A stretch of 14,187 bases of DNA from DASPJQ01 sp035299065 (GCA_035299065.1 DATGXI010000076.1:1-14187); one strand, 5' to 3'; positions 1 through 7,415 are shown, numbered from the stretch's first letter. Numbers and translations are program-made. Notes: generated by a model not told the origin, from the sequence alone.

Positions 1-2423
1 GTGCGGCAACGCAACTCGTTCCTGAATGTTTGATGATCGTTGTTGAACTGGTTCATTTGTGTTGGTATGTCCCAGGGATTTCCCCAACGCTGAAATTCAT
101 TTGGCATTTCACCAACAGTTTGGTTAAAGAAATCTTCTTCAATGCTCAATAACCGCGTGGTGTCATAACTGGTGTTCATCACATCGGCATACCTGTTAAT
201 GAAATAATTTTTGAACTCATTGTTTTGCATTCCCTGTAACCAAATATTGATGTACGGATTTGAAGTCGGCTGTCCCAACATGTAATTGATGTGATCAAAG
301 TTGCAATCGGTCCAGGAATTTGGCAGCAATGCAAGTTCCATGTCAATGGTTGCAAAACGCCAGCGGTTACTGGTGGCATCAGAACGGTAAATTTTAATAT
401 TGTTTCCCGGCCAGTCAACGTTGCCCATCCAGGATTCGCTTATGATATAATCCACATAATATTTCTGATCAAACAGCGAATCGGCTTTTTCCCAATAATC
501 GGGATCAAACACGTTCAACGCATCAAAATCGGCATAGTCATTCCAAAAATTATCCACATCGCCTTCAACTGCACGCAACACCAGGCCGTAAAAATAACTC
601 ATGGATAAAATTTCAATGGTTGAATCGGTGGCGTTGTCATTCTCCTCAAACATTTGCTTATCGTATTTTTCACGCAATTCATACAAGCCAAAATACTGGC
701 CGTTTATGTAAACCGTTACCGGACGATAGGCTGCGTAATAGGTATTGGTTTCCTTACACATCATGCGGGCCTGGCAGGCTTCCTTGTAAGGTAAACGCAA
801 ATACTGGTTACTGCCATTGCGCAAATAAAATTTACCGTATTCGGTACGCTGGCCGCGGTCAGGTATAAATGGGTAACTCACACTCTCGTCACCCAAAACT
901 GAATTGTCCATTTCAATCCTGAATGAATGTTGCGGTTGTGAACGGCTCCCTCCTGCTCCACCATCCATAATCATACCTACAGGCATAGAGAAAATCATGT
1001 TGTGCGCACTAGTGGAATCAAAATACTCGGCATACCCGGCTTTTAACCAATCGTTGTTGTAATTGTCAAACATGCCGGTTGGGCCGTACAGATTACTGTT
1101 TTCGGTTGTAACGGATAATATAGGCGTGATGTGCGATACATTGATAAAATACGTAGCCGTGCGGATCTCGCTTGGTAAATATCCAGGCACAAATGCACGG
1201 GCTTTTAAAACTGTATTAAAGAAAATGGTAACAGGCCCGGTGTAAAGGGGCGATGATGGCGATGGATCGCTACCATCAACCGTATAACGAACTTCGGATG
1301 TTCCTGAATTAAAATCAATGATTGAAACCGTAAACGGTGTTGTGTAAAATCCTGCACCTATGGAGAAATCAGGCGTAGCCGCATAATCGGTATAAGGTGT
1401 TGATGCGTTGTTGGTGGCGCCCGGTGTTGGCGGGCCAAATAATTTAATGGTAGAACTTGCATCAGGGAAAGAACCAACACTGTTATCATACATGCCACAA
1501 TCAACATTTAACGTGCTTACCAACGTTCCGCTGGCATTGTACAGGTAAATATTTTCACCACCACCTGAAATTTTAAAGTTCGTATGAAAATTATAACCGG
1601 CATCGGGAATAAATGTATTTGTCATGGCTGTGTTGGGTGTAACATTTAAAGCGATGTCAACATAATCATACGTACACGGATCAGGAGCCACCACATCAAA
1701 GGCCAGTGAGTTGATGTTGCCTGCAGTTAGTCCGGCAGCCGTTAGTTCGGCCGCAGGAATAAGCATTTGCGTACGCGATGCCCAATACCAGTTGCCGTAA
1801 GGAGCCGGATAATCGGTGTTACCATTCACAATTGTTCCTGTTCCAATGGTTATTCCGTTTAGCTGCATGTTGGGACGGGTGTAAAAAGGAGCCCCGTTTG
1901 TTGCACCGCAAATACCGGGACCACCGTCCTGCCAGGCGCCCGTTACAGATGCGTATGCCGTTGATGTTTGGTTGAAGGTTGAGTTTACGGTATACCCTGC
2001 CGAGCTGTATGAACAAACATTTATCACCAGGTTTGAAACCCCATCCCAATTATATGGTGTGGTAAAGGTATGCGTGTTCCACCCGCCAACAGGTGCATAG
2101 GATGTAGAACTTACGCAGGGTGTAAATGGCGATGTTTGGTAACGGTTTTTACCGCTCAGGTAAATTACTTTATAGGCTCCCGGTGCTAAAATATAATGCG
2201 GGAATGTCCACATGGTTGTGTTTGCAGGATCATCGCTCAATGAAAAATTAAAAATGTCGACAGGTGAAGAACCTGCATTGTAGAGTTCAATCCAGTCTTC
2301 GTATTCACCGTCTTCATCGGCTATGGCCTGGTAATTTTTATTACTGCCTTCGTTAATGATAATTTGCGGAAACGAAATGGTTGCTGTAAATATGAAAGCA
2401 ACTGAAAGTAAAAGTTTATGCAT
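1..2423 (-). CDS. Secreted lamin-tail / CotH kinase-like protein (3' end outside window)
   Basis: I translated the frame by hand from ATG at 2423 and found it open for 807 codons to the window edge, so the C-terminus is missing. Residues 1-20 form a Sec signal peptide ending near SFPQ. A lamin-tail-like domain starts at about 21 (INEG, then EDWIELYN), breaks off after SGKNR (90-94) and resumes at HTNFK (280-284), ending at PTPGATNN (332-339). Residues about 95-279 between the halves look like a separate beta-rich secreted-protein domain. Residues about 350-428 resemble the chitobiase/hexosaminidase C-terminal domain (YTVDGSDP, then LKARAF). The CotH kinase-like region runs from about 434 and includes NGQYFGLYELRE (574-585), NNIKIYR (674-680) and RFATIDMEL (689-697). 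Cell-surface or secreted location is inferred; a type IX sorting tail would be expected but lies outside the window. Substrate unknown. Confidence 0.88.
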   Translation of the reverse strand, partial: MHKLLLSVAFIFTATISFPQIIINEGSNKNYQAIADEDGEYEDWIELYNAGSSPVDIFNFSLSDDPANTTMWTFPHYILAPGAYKVIYLSGKNRYQTSPFTPCVSSTSYAPVGGWNTHTFTTPYNWDGVSNLVINVCSYSSAGYTVNSTFNQTSTAYASVTGAWQDGGPGICGATNGAPFYTRPNMQLNGITIGTGTIVNGNTDYPAPYGNWYWASRTQMLIPAAELTAAGLTAGNINSLAFDVVAPDPCTYDYVDIALNVTPNTAMTNTFIPDAGYNFHTNFKISGGGENIYLYNASGTLVSTLNVDCGMYDNSVGSFPDASSTIKLFGPPTPGATNNASTPYTDYAATPDFSIGAGFYTTPFTVSIIDFNSGTSEVRYTVDGSDPSPSSPLYTGPVTIFFNTVLKARAFVPGYLPSEIRTATYFINVSHITPILSVTTENSNLYGPTGMFDNYNNDWLKAGYAEYFDSTSAHNMIFSMPVGMIMDGGAGGSRSQPQHSFRIEMDNSVLGDESVSYPFIPDRGQRTEYGKFYLRNGSNQYLRLPYKEACQARMMCKETNTYYAAYRPVTVYINGQYFGLYELREKYDKQMFEENDNATDSTIEILSMSYFYGLVLRAVEGDVDNFWNDYADFDALNVFDPDYWEKADSLFDQKYYVDYIISESWMGNVDWPGNNIKIYRSDATSNRWRFATIDMELALLPNSWTDCNFDHINYMLGQPTSNPYINIWLQGMQNNEFKNYFINRYADVMNTSYDTTRLLSIEEDFFNQTVGEMPNEFQRWGNPWDIPTQMNQFNNDHQTFRNELRCR

Positions 2424-2442
2424 GTGGGTAAATTGATTGTTT

Positions 2443-2450
2443 CAAATATA
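2443..2450 (-). promoter_or_regulatory. Bacteroidota -7 promoter box (TATATTTG) for the CotH gene
   Basis: The minus strand reads TATATTTG, an exact match to the Bacteroidota TAnnTTTG -7 consensus. It lies 19 nt upstream of the ATG at 2423, which predicts a 5' leader of roughly 15 nt. I found no convincing -33 TTTG at the usual spacing. It suggests the CotH gene can be transcribed independently of the operon upstream. Confidence 0.55.
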
Positions 2451-2456
2451 GGGAAA

Positions 2457-2480
2457 AGATGTGAGATATGAGATGTGAGA
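2457..2480. repeat. Short heptamer repeat (TCTCAYA x3 plus partial)
   Basis: On the minus strand three 7-bp units follow each other: TCTCACA, TCTCATA, TCTCACA, then a partial TCT. The array sits 6 bp upstream of the -7 box of the CotH gene. It has the same 7-bp period as the array at 8371-8452 but a different sequence. Function unknown. Confidence 0.7.
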
Positions 2481-2551
2481 CAGGATACCGGGAATATTGA
2501 AGGAAAAGGTTTTGAACAAGGCAGGGGTATTTCGGGCGCAAGCGGCCTGTT

Positions 2552-3373
2552 TCAGAGGGTGTCAGCAACGGAAGGCTGCAACCTGGGATTGGGCAATAAC
2601 CACCATGAAACGGTAGCAAAGTCGGCAAGGAAACGGCAAATTTCACCTTGATCATCAAAACCCACATAGGTGGCATAACAACCATCGCCATATCCTGTTG
2701 AAAAAATAGCAAAATTTCCCCAATCAAACTCCCGCATAAAACCGGTCCTGAAATCAGTATTGCCCATAAACGTTTCCTCCCATTCATCCTCATGAAATTT
2801 CATAAAGGTTTTGCAGGTTTGGTAATCGGCAAAAATTCCTGAAGCTGCATCAACACCAAAACAGTATATATTTTCACTCCCTACCTCGAGTGGCTCCTGG
2901 CCTCCATGAAGAGCAAGTCTCCATGTTACAACTGGTTTTTGTGAAAAAAGTATACGGGCAAATGAAACGCGTGGATATTCCTGATAGTTGACCAAACCAA
3001 GCTGAACAGGAAATTTTCCCTTTGGAAAATCATAAACATACGGTTCAACATCTTGTAATACAATGGGATCACAAGCCACCAGCTTACCTGACTCTATGGT
3101 TATTTTTCCTATTGTTTGCGTATAAAAAGAATATGTTTGCGCATCCTGGATCACTTGGGTTCCTTTCTGAAAAGCACCTTCAAAAATACCAGGATACACA
3201 TAGACGTTTTTCATTTTAATGACAGGCGTATCGCCTTCCACACTTCCTGTTTCACCGGCTACTTCATCCGGCAGGGTGTCAGTTTCTTTTACCGTATATT
3301 GGATTTTTGTTAACATCCATATAACAAGAACAAGAATTATAACAATAAAAATATAATGTGGTCGTGCATTCAT
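2552..3373 (-). CDS. Membrane-anchored DUF4241 protein
   Basis: A protein of 273 residues. Residues about 7-22 are strongly hydrophobic (YIFIVIILVLVIWMLT) and form one N-terminal membrane segment or uncleaved signal. Residues about 85-255 carry motifs I recognise from DUF4241: SGKLVACDP (95-103), the KGKFPVQLG stretch (118-126), FGVDAASGIFAD (172-183), and GYGDGCYATYVG (227-238) followed by DDQGEICRFLADF (240-252). DUF4241 is usually a soluble domain of unknown function, so the membrane anchor is a little unusual. The ATG follows the stop of the upstream TPR gene by 7 bp, so the two are probably co-transcribed. Biochemical function unknown. Family call fairly sure. Confidence 0.82.
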   Translation of the reverse strand: MNARPHYIFIVIILVLVIWMLTKIQYTVKETDTLPDEVAGETGSVEGDTPVIKMKNVYVYPGIFEGAFQKGTQVIQDAQTYSFYTQTIGKITIESGKLVACDPIVLQDVEPYVYDFPKGKFPVQLGLVNYQEYPRVSFARILFSQKPVVTWRLALHGGQEPLEVGSENIYCFGVDAASGIFADYQTCKTFMKFHEDEWEETFMGNTDFRTGFMREFDWGNFAIFSTGYGDGCYATYVGFDDQGEICRFLADFATVSWWLLPNPRLQPSVADTL

Positions 3374-3380
3374 GTACAGA

Positions 3381-4250
3381 CTATAGCGTGTTCAGGGCCT
3401 TATAGGTTGGCAGGTCATCAAACACCTTCATTAAATTTTCGCGTTTGTAATACTCTAGATAACTTTTGCCACCATCTTCATTAAAAAAATCTTCACGGGT
3501 TGGTAAAATTACTTTTTGACCCAAAAAAATAAAATATCCTTCAACTGTCACCCATTTTCCCTGTTCATTGTCATAAGGCTCAATTTCAAAAATAAGGGCC
3601 TGGGTTGCCTTTGCCCATTCGGCCTTTAGTTTTTCATGGTTCATGAAAAGCTTTAATTCGCTCACATAAAAACGAGTGATTTCCATATACAGCAAACTAT
3701 CCTGCTGGCCATGTCCAAATTGTGCCGGATCAGAAAAAACATATCCGGTTAATTCCTTTACCGCCTTATCATGTTTATTGGTTCCTGCATAACACTGCGC
3801 AAACTGGTACGCCAGTTTTGTTTTGCGAATCCACTCACCTGCCTCACAGGTAAAAAAATGGGGATAGTCTTTTTCCGCTTTTTGCAGGTAATACAACGCT
3901 TGTTTAAAATTATTTTTCCCTATATAAATATTGGCCAGTTCAAGGCATGAATGACGCAAGAGGTAAATTCCATTGGTAGCAAAAACTTCCAGGTATTTTT
4001 TTTCAGCCTTTATACTATCATTTTTATACCAGAAATAAATATCGGCCAATTGCGATGAAATGGTTGCCTTATCGTAATCGGGATATTTTTCACTTATGTA
4101 TTCAAAAATTGCCTGGGCTGAATCGACCTGGTTTCTAAAAAGCAACTGGCGCCCCTTCACGCGTAAATCGGCAGGGTTTTCCTGAGCCTGTGAATTCATG
4201 AAAAATAAAACCCCTATAAAGCTTAACCACTTCACTGTTTTGAAGGGCAT
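3381..4250 (-). CDS. Secreted tetratricopeptide-repeat protein
   Basis: A protein of 289 residues with a Sec signal peptide (hydrophobic 8-18, cleavage likely after SQAQ at about 20-23). Residues about 27-190 form helical TPR-like pairs with typical spacing, for example the region around LLFRNQVDSAQAIFEYI, the region LELANIYIGKNNFKQALYYL, and LAYQFAQCYAGTNKHDKAVKEL. The C-terminal third (about 190-289) has no recognised motif and is rich in aromatic and charged residues. Periplasmic location and a protein-binding scaffold role are inferred from signal and TPRs. The ATG at 4250 lies inside the end of the upstream GDCCVxC gene (19-bp overlap), which points to translational coupling. Partner unknown. 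Confidence 0.85.
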   Translation of the reverse strand: MPFKTVKWLSFIGVLFFMNSQAQENPADLRVKGRQLLFRNQVDSAQAIFEYISEKYPDYDKATISSQLADIYFWYKNDSIKAEKKYLEVFATNGIYLLRHSCLELANIYIGKNNFKQALYYLQKAEKDYPHFFTCEAGEWIRKTKLAYQFAQCYAGTNKHDKAVKELTGYVFSDPAQFGHGQQDSLLYMEITRFYVSELKLFMNHEKLKAEWAKATQALIFEIEPYDNEQGKWVTVEGYFIFLGQKVILPTREDFFNEDGGKSYLEYYKRENLMKVFDDLPTYKALNTL

Positions 4251-4501
4251 TTATGGTTTCCATAACTACAAAAAACACAGCAATCGGTGTCGCGCGGATT
4301 AATGTCTTTTTTGCACCCCTGGCATTTGTAGGTGAGCAAACAATAATCGGTTGGCATGATCTCGGTTTGTTTGTGTTTACATTCAGGACAGGTTAGTTCA
4401 GAACGCGTTTCAGTTTTTTTGAAAACGGGTTTTTCTTCCGGCTCTTGTGAATTACAGGCCAGAAAAACAGATGCGAGTATAAAAAGTAAAATATGTTTCA
4501 T
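4232..4501 (-). CDS. GDCCVxC-domain cysteine-rich lipoprotein
   Basis: A protein of 89 residues. Residues 1-16 form a lipoprotein signal with lipobox FLAC and lipidated Cys16. After a charged linker comes a cysteine-rich module: CPEC (38-41), MPTDYC (49-54), CQGC (60-63), DCCVFCSYG (73-81) and a final CP (85-86). This matches the GDCCVxC family, small proteins of which some members carry selenocysteine in the motif; here the usual Gly is Thr (TDCC) and all positions are plain Cys. The paired CxxC motifs suggest metal binding or redox chemistry, but I have no direct evidence for either. Family members I recall are short and cytosolic, so export as a lipoprotein is the odd point. Its ATG overlaps the upstream stop by 4 nt (ATGA). 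Confidence 0.83.
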   Translation of the reverse strand: MKHILLFILASVFLACNSQEPEEKPVFKKTETRSELTCPECKHKQTEIMPTDYCLLTYKCQGCKKDINPRDTDCCVFCSYGNHKCPSKQ

Positions 4502-4926
4502 TCTTTTATACCGATTTCCATTAATGATAAATTATTTTTACAAGGCAGGGCAAGCACATAAATCTCTCCTGGTTTGAGATAGTCTTTAAGCATCTTCCCA
4601 GACAGTTCAAAATTCCATGTTGATTTTTGCAATACCGATAATACAGGTTCGGCAGATCTATTTCTAAACTCAAGCTGACACTCATCCCAAATGCCGGTAT
4701 CGCTAAAATAATGGATCAATAAAATATCGTCATCTTTTAACGCCTGGAGAATTGCAGGCTTAAATTCATACATTCCATTGGGTTTTCTTTCAGCAACAGG
4801 ATAAATTTCGACCCCATTAAAATAAATGTGGTAAAAATCTACGGTATCAGGTTTTGACGCATTATAAAACCTCGCATGGGATGCAATTCCCAAGAGGCAA
4901 AATCCGATCACGAGCAACATGCGCAT
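4498..4926 (-). CDS. Secreted protein of unknown function, first gene of operon
   Basis: A protein of 142 residues from ATG at 4926. Residues 1-19 form a signal peptide (MLLVIGFCLLGIASHA, cleavage near SHA-RF). The mature part of about 120 residues has no motif I recognise; it includes DTVDFYHIYFNG and later ALKDDDILLIHYF and LKPGEIYVLALP, a pattern suggesting a small beta-sandwich domain. A longer reading from TTG at 4932 is possible, but that codon lies inside a good -7 promoter box, so it is unlikely. ATG at 4920 is an alternative. Its stop overlaps the next start (ATGA), tying it to the GDCCVxC lipoprotein, the TPR protein and the DUF4241 protein. Confidence 0.75.
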   Translation of the reverse strand: MRMLLVIGFCLLGIASHARFYNASKPDTVDFYHIYFNGVEIYPVAERKPNGMYEFKPAILQALKDDDILLIHYFSDTGIWDECQLEFRNRSAEPVLSVLQKSTWNFELSGKMLKDYLKPGEIYVLALPCKNNLSLMEIGIKE

Positions 4927-4929
4927 ACC

Positions 4930-4937
4930 CAAATATA
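4930..4937 (-). promoter_or_regulatory. -7 promoter box (TATATTTG) abutting the start codon of the exported-protein operon
   Basis: The minus strand has an exact TAnnTTTG match ending 3 nt before the ATG at 4926. With the usual distance of this box from the transcription start, the RNA would begin at or within a few bases of that ATG, giving an almost leaderless message. I see no good -33 element. Confidence 0.45.
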
Positions 4938-5037
4938 ATGAATCCTGATACGGTACGGCACACTATTTGCAAACGGTTAAACCAGAAACTATTTTAGTTA
5001 ACATTCTCTTATTCACCTTTTCCATAAAAAGAGGAAG

Positions 5038-5047
5038 ACCCGCGGGT
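5038..5047. repeat. GC-rich 10-bp palindrome in the divergent promoter region
   Basis: ACCCGCGGGT is a perfect 10-bp palindrome in otherwise AT-rich DNA, between the two divergent -7 boxes at 4930-4937 and 5101-5108. It could be a regulator half-site or chance; nothing else supports a function. The rest of the 4938-5125 gap shows no other clear element. Confidence 0.35.
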
Positions 5048-5100
5048 AAGAATTGTAACCAAATTTACGAACACCGTTAGCTTTCATACGTTTCGCTAAA

Positions 5101-5108
5101 TATATTTG
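5101..5108 (+). promoter_or_regulatory. -7 promoter box (TATATTTG) for the YD-repeat-like gene
   Basis: An exact TAnnTTTG match 17 nt upstream of the ATG at 5126, predicting a leader of about a dozen bases. The -33 element is weak: GTTAG lies 20 bp upstream. Confidence 0.6.
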
Positions 5109-5125
5109 TAACACAAAACCGGATT

Positions 5126-5989
5126 ATGAAAAAAACCTTTTTAACCCTTGCAACAGTAGTTTCAGTTATAGCCATTCATTTTGCCTTTGACTGCGGAAAC
5201 AATCCGGATAACCAGCGTTTCAGGAAAATGACCGTTATGTACCGCGATTTCCAGGGAGCCAACAAGGACCAGTATAAACTGGAGGAAATGACTAAAAATG
5301 AAAATGGGTTAATTCTTTCGCATACTTTTTACAACCCGGCTGGTGTAATTCAGCAAGGCAGTTACAGCCTGGTTTATGACAACAACAGTAACATCAAAGA
5401 AAAAAAACTGGTTGAATTTGACAAAGTAAAAAACAAAGAAATTACCACCCGCATAACATACATCAATAAATTTAAAGACAATAAGCTGGTAAAAACCATT
5501 ATTACCGACAATGAAAATCCAGGTGCAAATGACACCATTGATTACACCCGTGATGTTGCCGGGCAAATGAGCTTAAAAAAATCATCGGCAAGCGGTACAG
5601 GAACATCAACCTGGTACAATGCCAAAGGCGAGCCTGAAAAAGAAATGTCAAAAGCAAAAGGTGCTGTAGTTGTTACCAGGGCCTTTACCTATGGTTCAAA
5701 CGGTATACTTGCCATGAGTGGAGTTGATAAAGACGGGAAAGAAGTAGAGAAAAAATCATACGAATACAATGACAAAGGTAAACTGGTAAAATTTTCAGAC
5801 ATGGCAGCCAATTTTAGCGCTACGTATAAATACAATGCCCAGGGACAAATGATTCGCGAGGACAGGACAGACAAAGGCGTGAAATCATATTTGGTGTATG
5901 AATATACCGATGGCGGGTTGATTTCAAAAATCAGTCAGAAAAACGAAAAGGACATCAGGTGGAATGAGCGTACCTATACGTACGAGTAA
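5126..5989 (+). CDS. Secreted protein with YD/RHS-like repeats
   Basis: A protein of 287 residues. A Sec signal (KKTFLTLATVVSVIAIHFA) is followed by FDCGNN; the Cys lacks a proper lipobox because Asp precedes it, so I call it secreted rather than a lipoprotein. The rest consists of repeated short beta-strand units with the pattern Y-x-Y-N-x-x-G-x-x, for example YNPAGVIQQGSY, YDNNSNIKEKK, YEYNDKGKLVKFSD and YKYNAQGQMIRED. These are like the YD/RHS-type repeats seen in Bacteroidota surface proteins. There is no toxin core or C-terminal sorting domain. It is probably an envelope-exposed beta-repeat protein with unknown ligand. Transcribed alone and divergently from the operon at 4926. Confidence 0.8.
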   Translation: MKKTFLTLATVVSVIAIHFAFDCGNNPDNQRFRKMTVMYRDFQGANKDQYKLEEMTKNENGLILSHTFYNPAGVIQQGSYSLVYDNNSNIKEKKLVEFDKVKNKEITTRITYINKFKDNKLVKTIITDNENPGANDTIDYTRDVAGQMSLKKSSASGTGTSTWYNAKGEPEKEMSKAKGAVVVTRAFTYGSNGILAMSGVDKDGKEVEKKSYEYNDKGKLVKFSDMAANFSATYKYNAQGQMIREDRTDKGVKSYLVYEYTDGGLISKISQKNEKDIRWNERTYTYE

Positions 5990-6022
5990 ATGAAATTTAC
6001 AGGCAATGGCCTTATTTCATTT
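5988..6022. terminator. Bidirectional hairpin between convergent genes
   Basis: AAATGAAAT (5988-5996) and ATTTCATTT (6014-6022) are a perfect 9-bp inverted repeat, and AGGC/GCCT (6001-6004 and 6009-6012) can extend the stem inside an internal loop. The stem covers the stop codons of both convergent genes, only 22 bp apart. The stem is AT-rich with A and T runs on both sides, so a shared terminator is plausible but of modest strength. Confidence 0.5.
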
Positions 6023-6398
6023 CGCTGACTTTTTCAGCTGATTCAAGCCATTCAGCCAATGCTATGGATTCCGGTTTACCAATAAAAGCCGCCTGCACAT
6101 CAAACTCGCCTTGTATCATTTCTACACCTGTTTCATTTAATGTATTTGCAAAAAACACACCTCCACTATTGCCATTTATTCGCCAGAAATCGTAAAGAAT
6201 GTTGAATGGCTTTGTTTTTTCAGAAATTTCCCAAAAATCAATGCTACAGGTTTCTTTAAAAGCCGTTTTAAACGAAGTTTTTTTTCCGAAATACATTTTA
6301 AGGCAGTGAGCCAGTTGCTTTTGCTGCACCTCATTCAAATTCTCAACATCATGAAGGGTAGTGATTTTTTGCTGAAGCAGCCGCAATATAAGTTCCAT
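6012..6398 (-). CDS. Hypothetical protein
   Basis: A protein of 128 residues read from ATG at 6398 (MELILRLL). A frame extension upstream exists only from TTG at 6437 and adds 13 residues unlike the rest, so ATG is preferred. The N-terminal 45 residues are helical and rich in Q, K and L. The second half has FNILYDFWRINGNSGG then VFFANTLNETGVEMIQGEFD, a mixed alpha/beta pattern without a motif I know. No signal peptide or membrane segment, so cytosolic. It follows the small membrane protein by 60 bp on the same strand and may be the last gene of that transcription unit. Function unknown. Confidence 0.65.
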   Translation of the reverse strand: MELILRLLQQKITTLHDVENLNEVQQKQLAHCLKMYFGKKTSFKTAFKETCSIDFWEISEKTKPFNILYDFWRINGNSGGVFFANTLNETGVEMIQGEFDVQAAFIGKPESIALAEWLESAEKVSEMK

Positions 6399-6458
6399 TG
6401 TGCTTATAACGCGAAAGCGTACGAAACCGATACACAAAAGAACTACCGTATTGAGTAG

Positions 6459-6839
6459 TTATTTTACAAAACGTAGTATTAGAAGTAAAATCAGCTGCAA
6501 AATACTGCTTGCTGTACCAAACATTAAGTTCCAGGTACAGCAAATGTTAAATACAAGCATGGCTTTCCATGACCAGTCATAATTCAACAAAAAGCATGTA
6601 GTGAGAAATAAGCCTGTTAAACCAAAGATTACAAAAATGCATTTCATGAAGGTTGACATGGGGTTAATGCCCAGGCGGGAAACAATTTTTGTCCATGGGC
6701 CTAACTGGCCGGCATATTCACCTGTTTTTGGGCGTATATAATCCCCCGTCACAAGGGCTTTTGATCCGTCAAAGGTCATGTAGCCTGCGTTGAGGAAGGA
6801 AAGAAAAATGATGATGTATTTGAGAATATTGAAAAGCAT
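6459..6839 (-). CDS. Small integral membrane protein of unknown function
   Basis: A protein of 126 residues from ATG at 6839, which lies 1 nt after the TAA of the upstream ACP-like gene (TAACATG); this near-contact decides the start over the upstream TTG. About four hydrophobic segments are visible: residues 5-22, about 66-85, about 90-104 and about 107-123. Between the first and second is a soluble loop with GDYIRPKTGEYAGQLGPW. I do not recognise a named family. Tight coupling to the ACP-like protein suggests a shared role, perhaps in lipid or envelope metabolism, but this is inference only. Confidence 0.75.
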   Translation of the reverse strand: MLFNILKYIIIFLSFLNAGYMTFDGSKALVTGDYIRPKTGEYAGQLGPWTKIVSRLGINPMSTFMKCIFVIFGLTGLFLTTCFLLNYDWSWKAMLVFNICCTWNLMFGTASSILQLILLLILRFVK

Positions 6840-6840
6840 G

Positions 6841-7413
6841 TTAATCAACTTTTAAATCCTTTGCAATTGATTTTTGCGGAGTGATCTCGTACGGATCAAT
6901 TCCCAGTACCTGGCTGGTTATTCCCATAATGGCTGCGGCAATTTCATAACGGCTGTTGATGGTGTGCGGGTCAATTACTTTCCTGAAATTTTCGGCACAA
7001 ATGACATCGGCAAAACGTGCGGCAGTCACTAAACGGTAATCGTAATTCACTTTTTTTGGAATGAACTTATCAGAAAGACCATCATCAGTCTTGCGTGATG
7101 GTTGCGGTACCGACAAGCCCATTTTATTGGCCAGCATGTCAAAACAGTTGCGGTCATCAGCCGGAATAATATCGAATATAGGGGCACGTGGTGTTAGTTG
7201 TGCCGTGGTACGCCCGGTTTCAATCAATGCAGTATTTAAACGGGTATGCATGAATTCACGTGTACCGGTTTCTTCTTCTTCAATTTTTAATTGGCGGGCT
7301 ATGCAGTCAATGGCGTCCTGGAGTGTATCAATGCGTGCGGCTTCTTCATTGGGGATATGAATGTTGAAATACTTTTCGTATTCGTGTATGAGTTCTACGG
7401 TGTCGGTGCCCAT
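6841..7413 (-). CDS. Serine-less acyl-carrier-like protein with swapped ACP halves
   Basis: A protein of 190 residues. Residues 1-42 match the second half of acyl carrier proteins (TDTVELIHEYEKYFNIHIPN, then DTLQDAIDCIARQL), i.e. from just after the phosphopantetheine serine. Residues about 152-190 match the first half (helix I, then LGIDPYEITPQKSIAKDLKVD), ending right before where that serine would be. The central part (about 50-108) has an F-x-x-x-R-L-x-x-x-L pattern with IFDIIPADDR and GLSVPQPS, which I recall from long ACP-annotated proteins. No DSL serine is present at either end, so it should not carry the prosthetic group. Role unknown; perhaps a structural or regulatory ACP partner. 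The ATG at 7413 is 2 nt after the stop of a possible small ORF. Confidence 0.78.
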   Translation of the reverse strand: MGTDTVELIHEYEKYFNIHIPNEEAARIDTLQDAIDCIARQLKIEEEETGTREFMHTRLNTALIETGRTTAQLTPRAPIFDIIPADDRNCFDMLANKMGLSVPQPSRKTDDGLSDKFIPKKVNYDYRLVTAARFADVICAENFRKVIDPHTINSRYEIAAAIMGITSQVLGIDPYEITPQKSIAKDLKVD

Positions 7414-7415
7414 GA

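Noticed and set aside
2416..2793. Minus-strand ORF of 125 codons
   Set aside because: It overlaps the DUF4241 gene in another frame and ends inside the CotH start; the composition is not protein-like.
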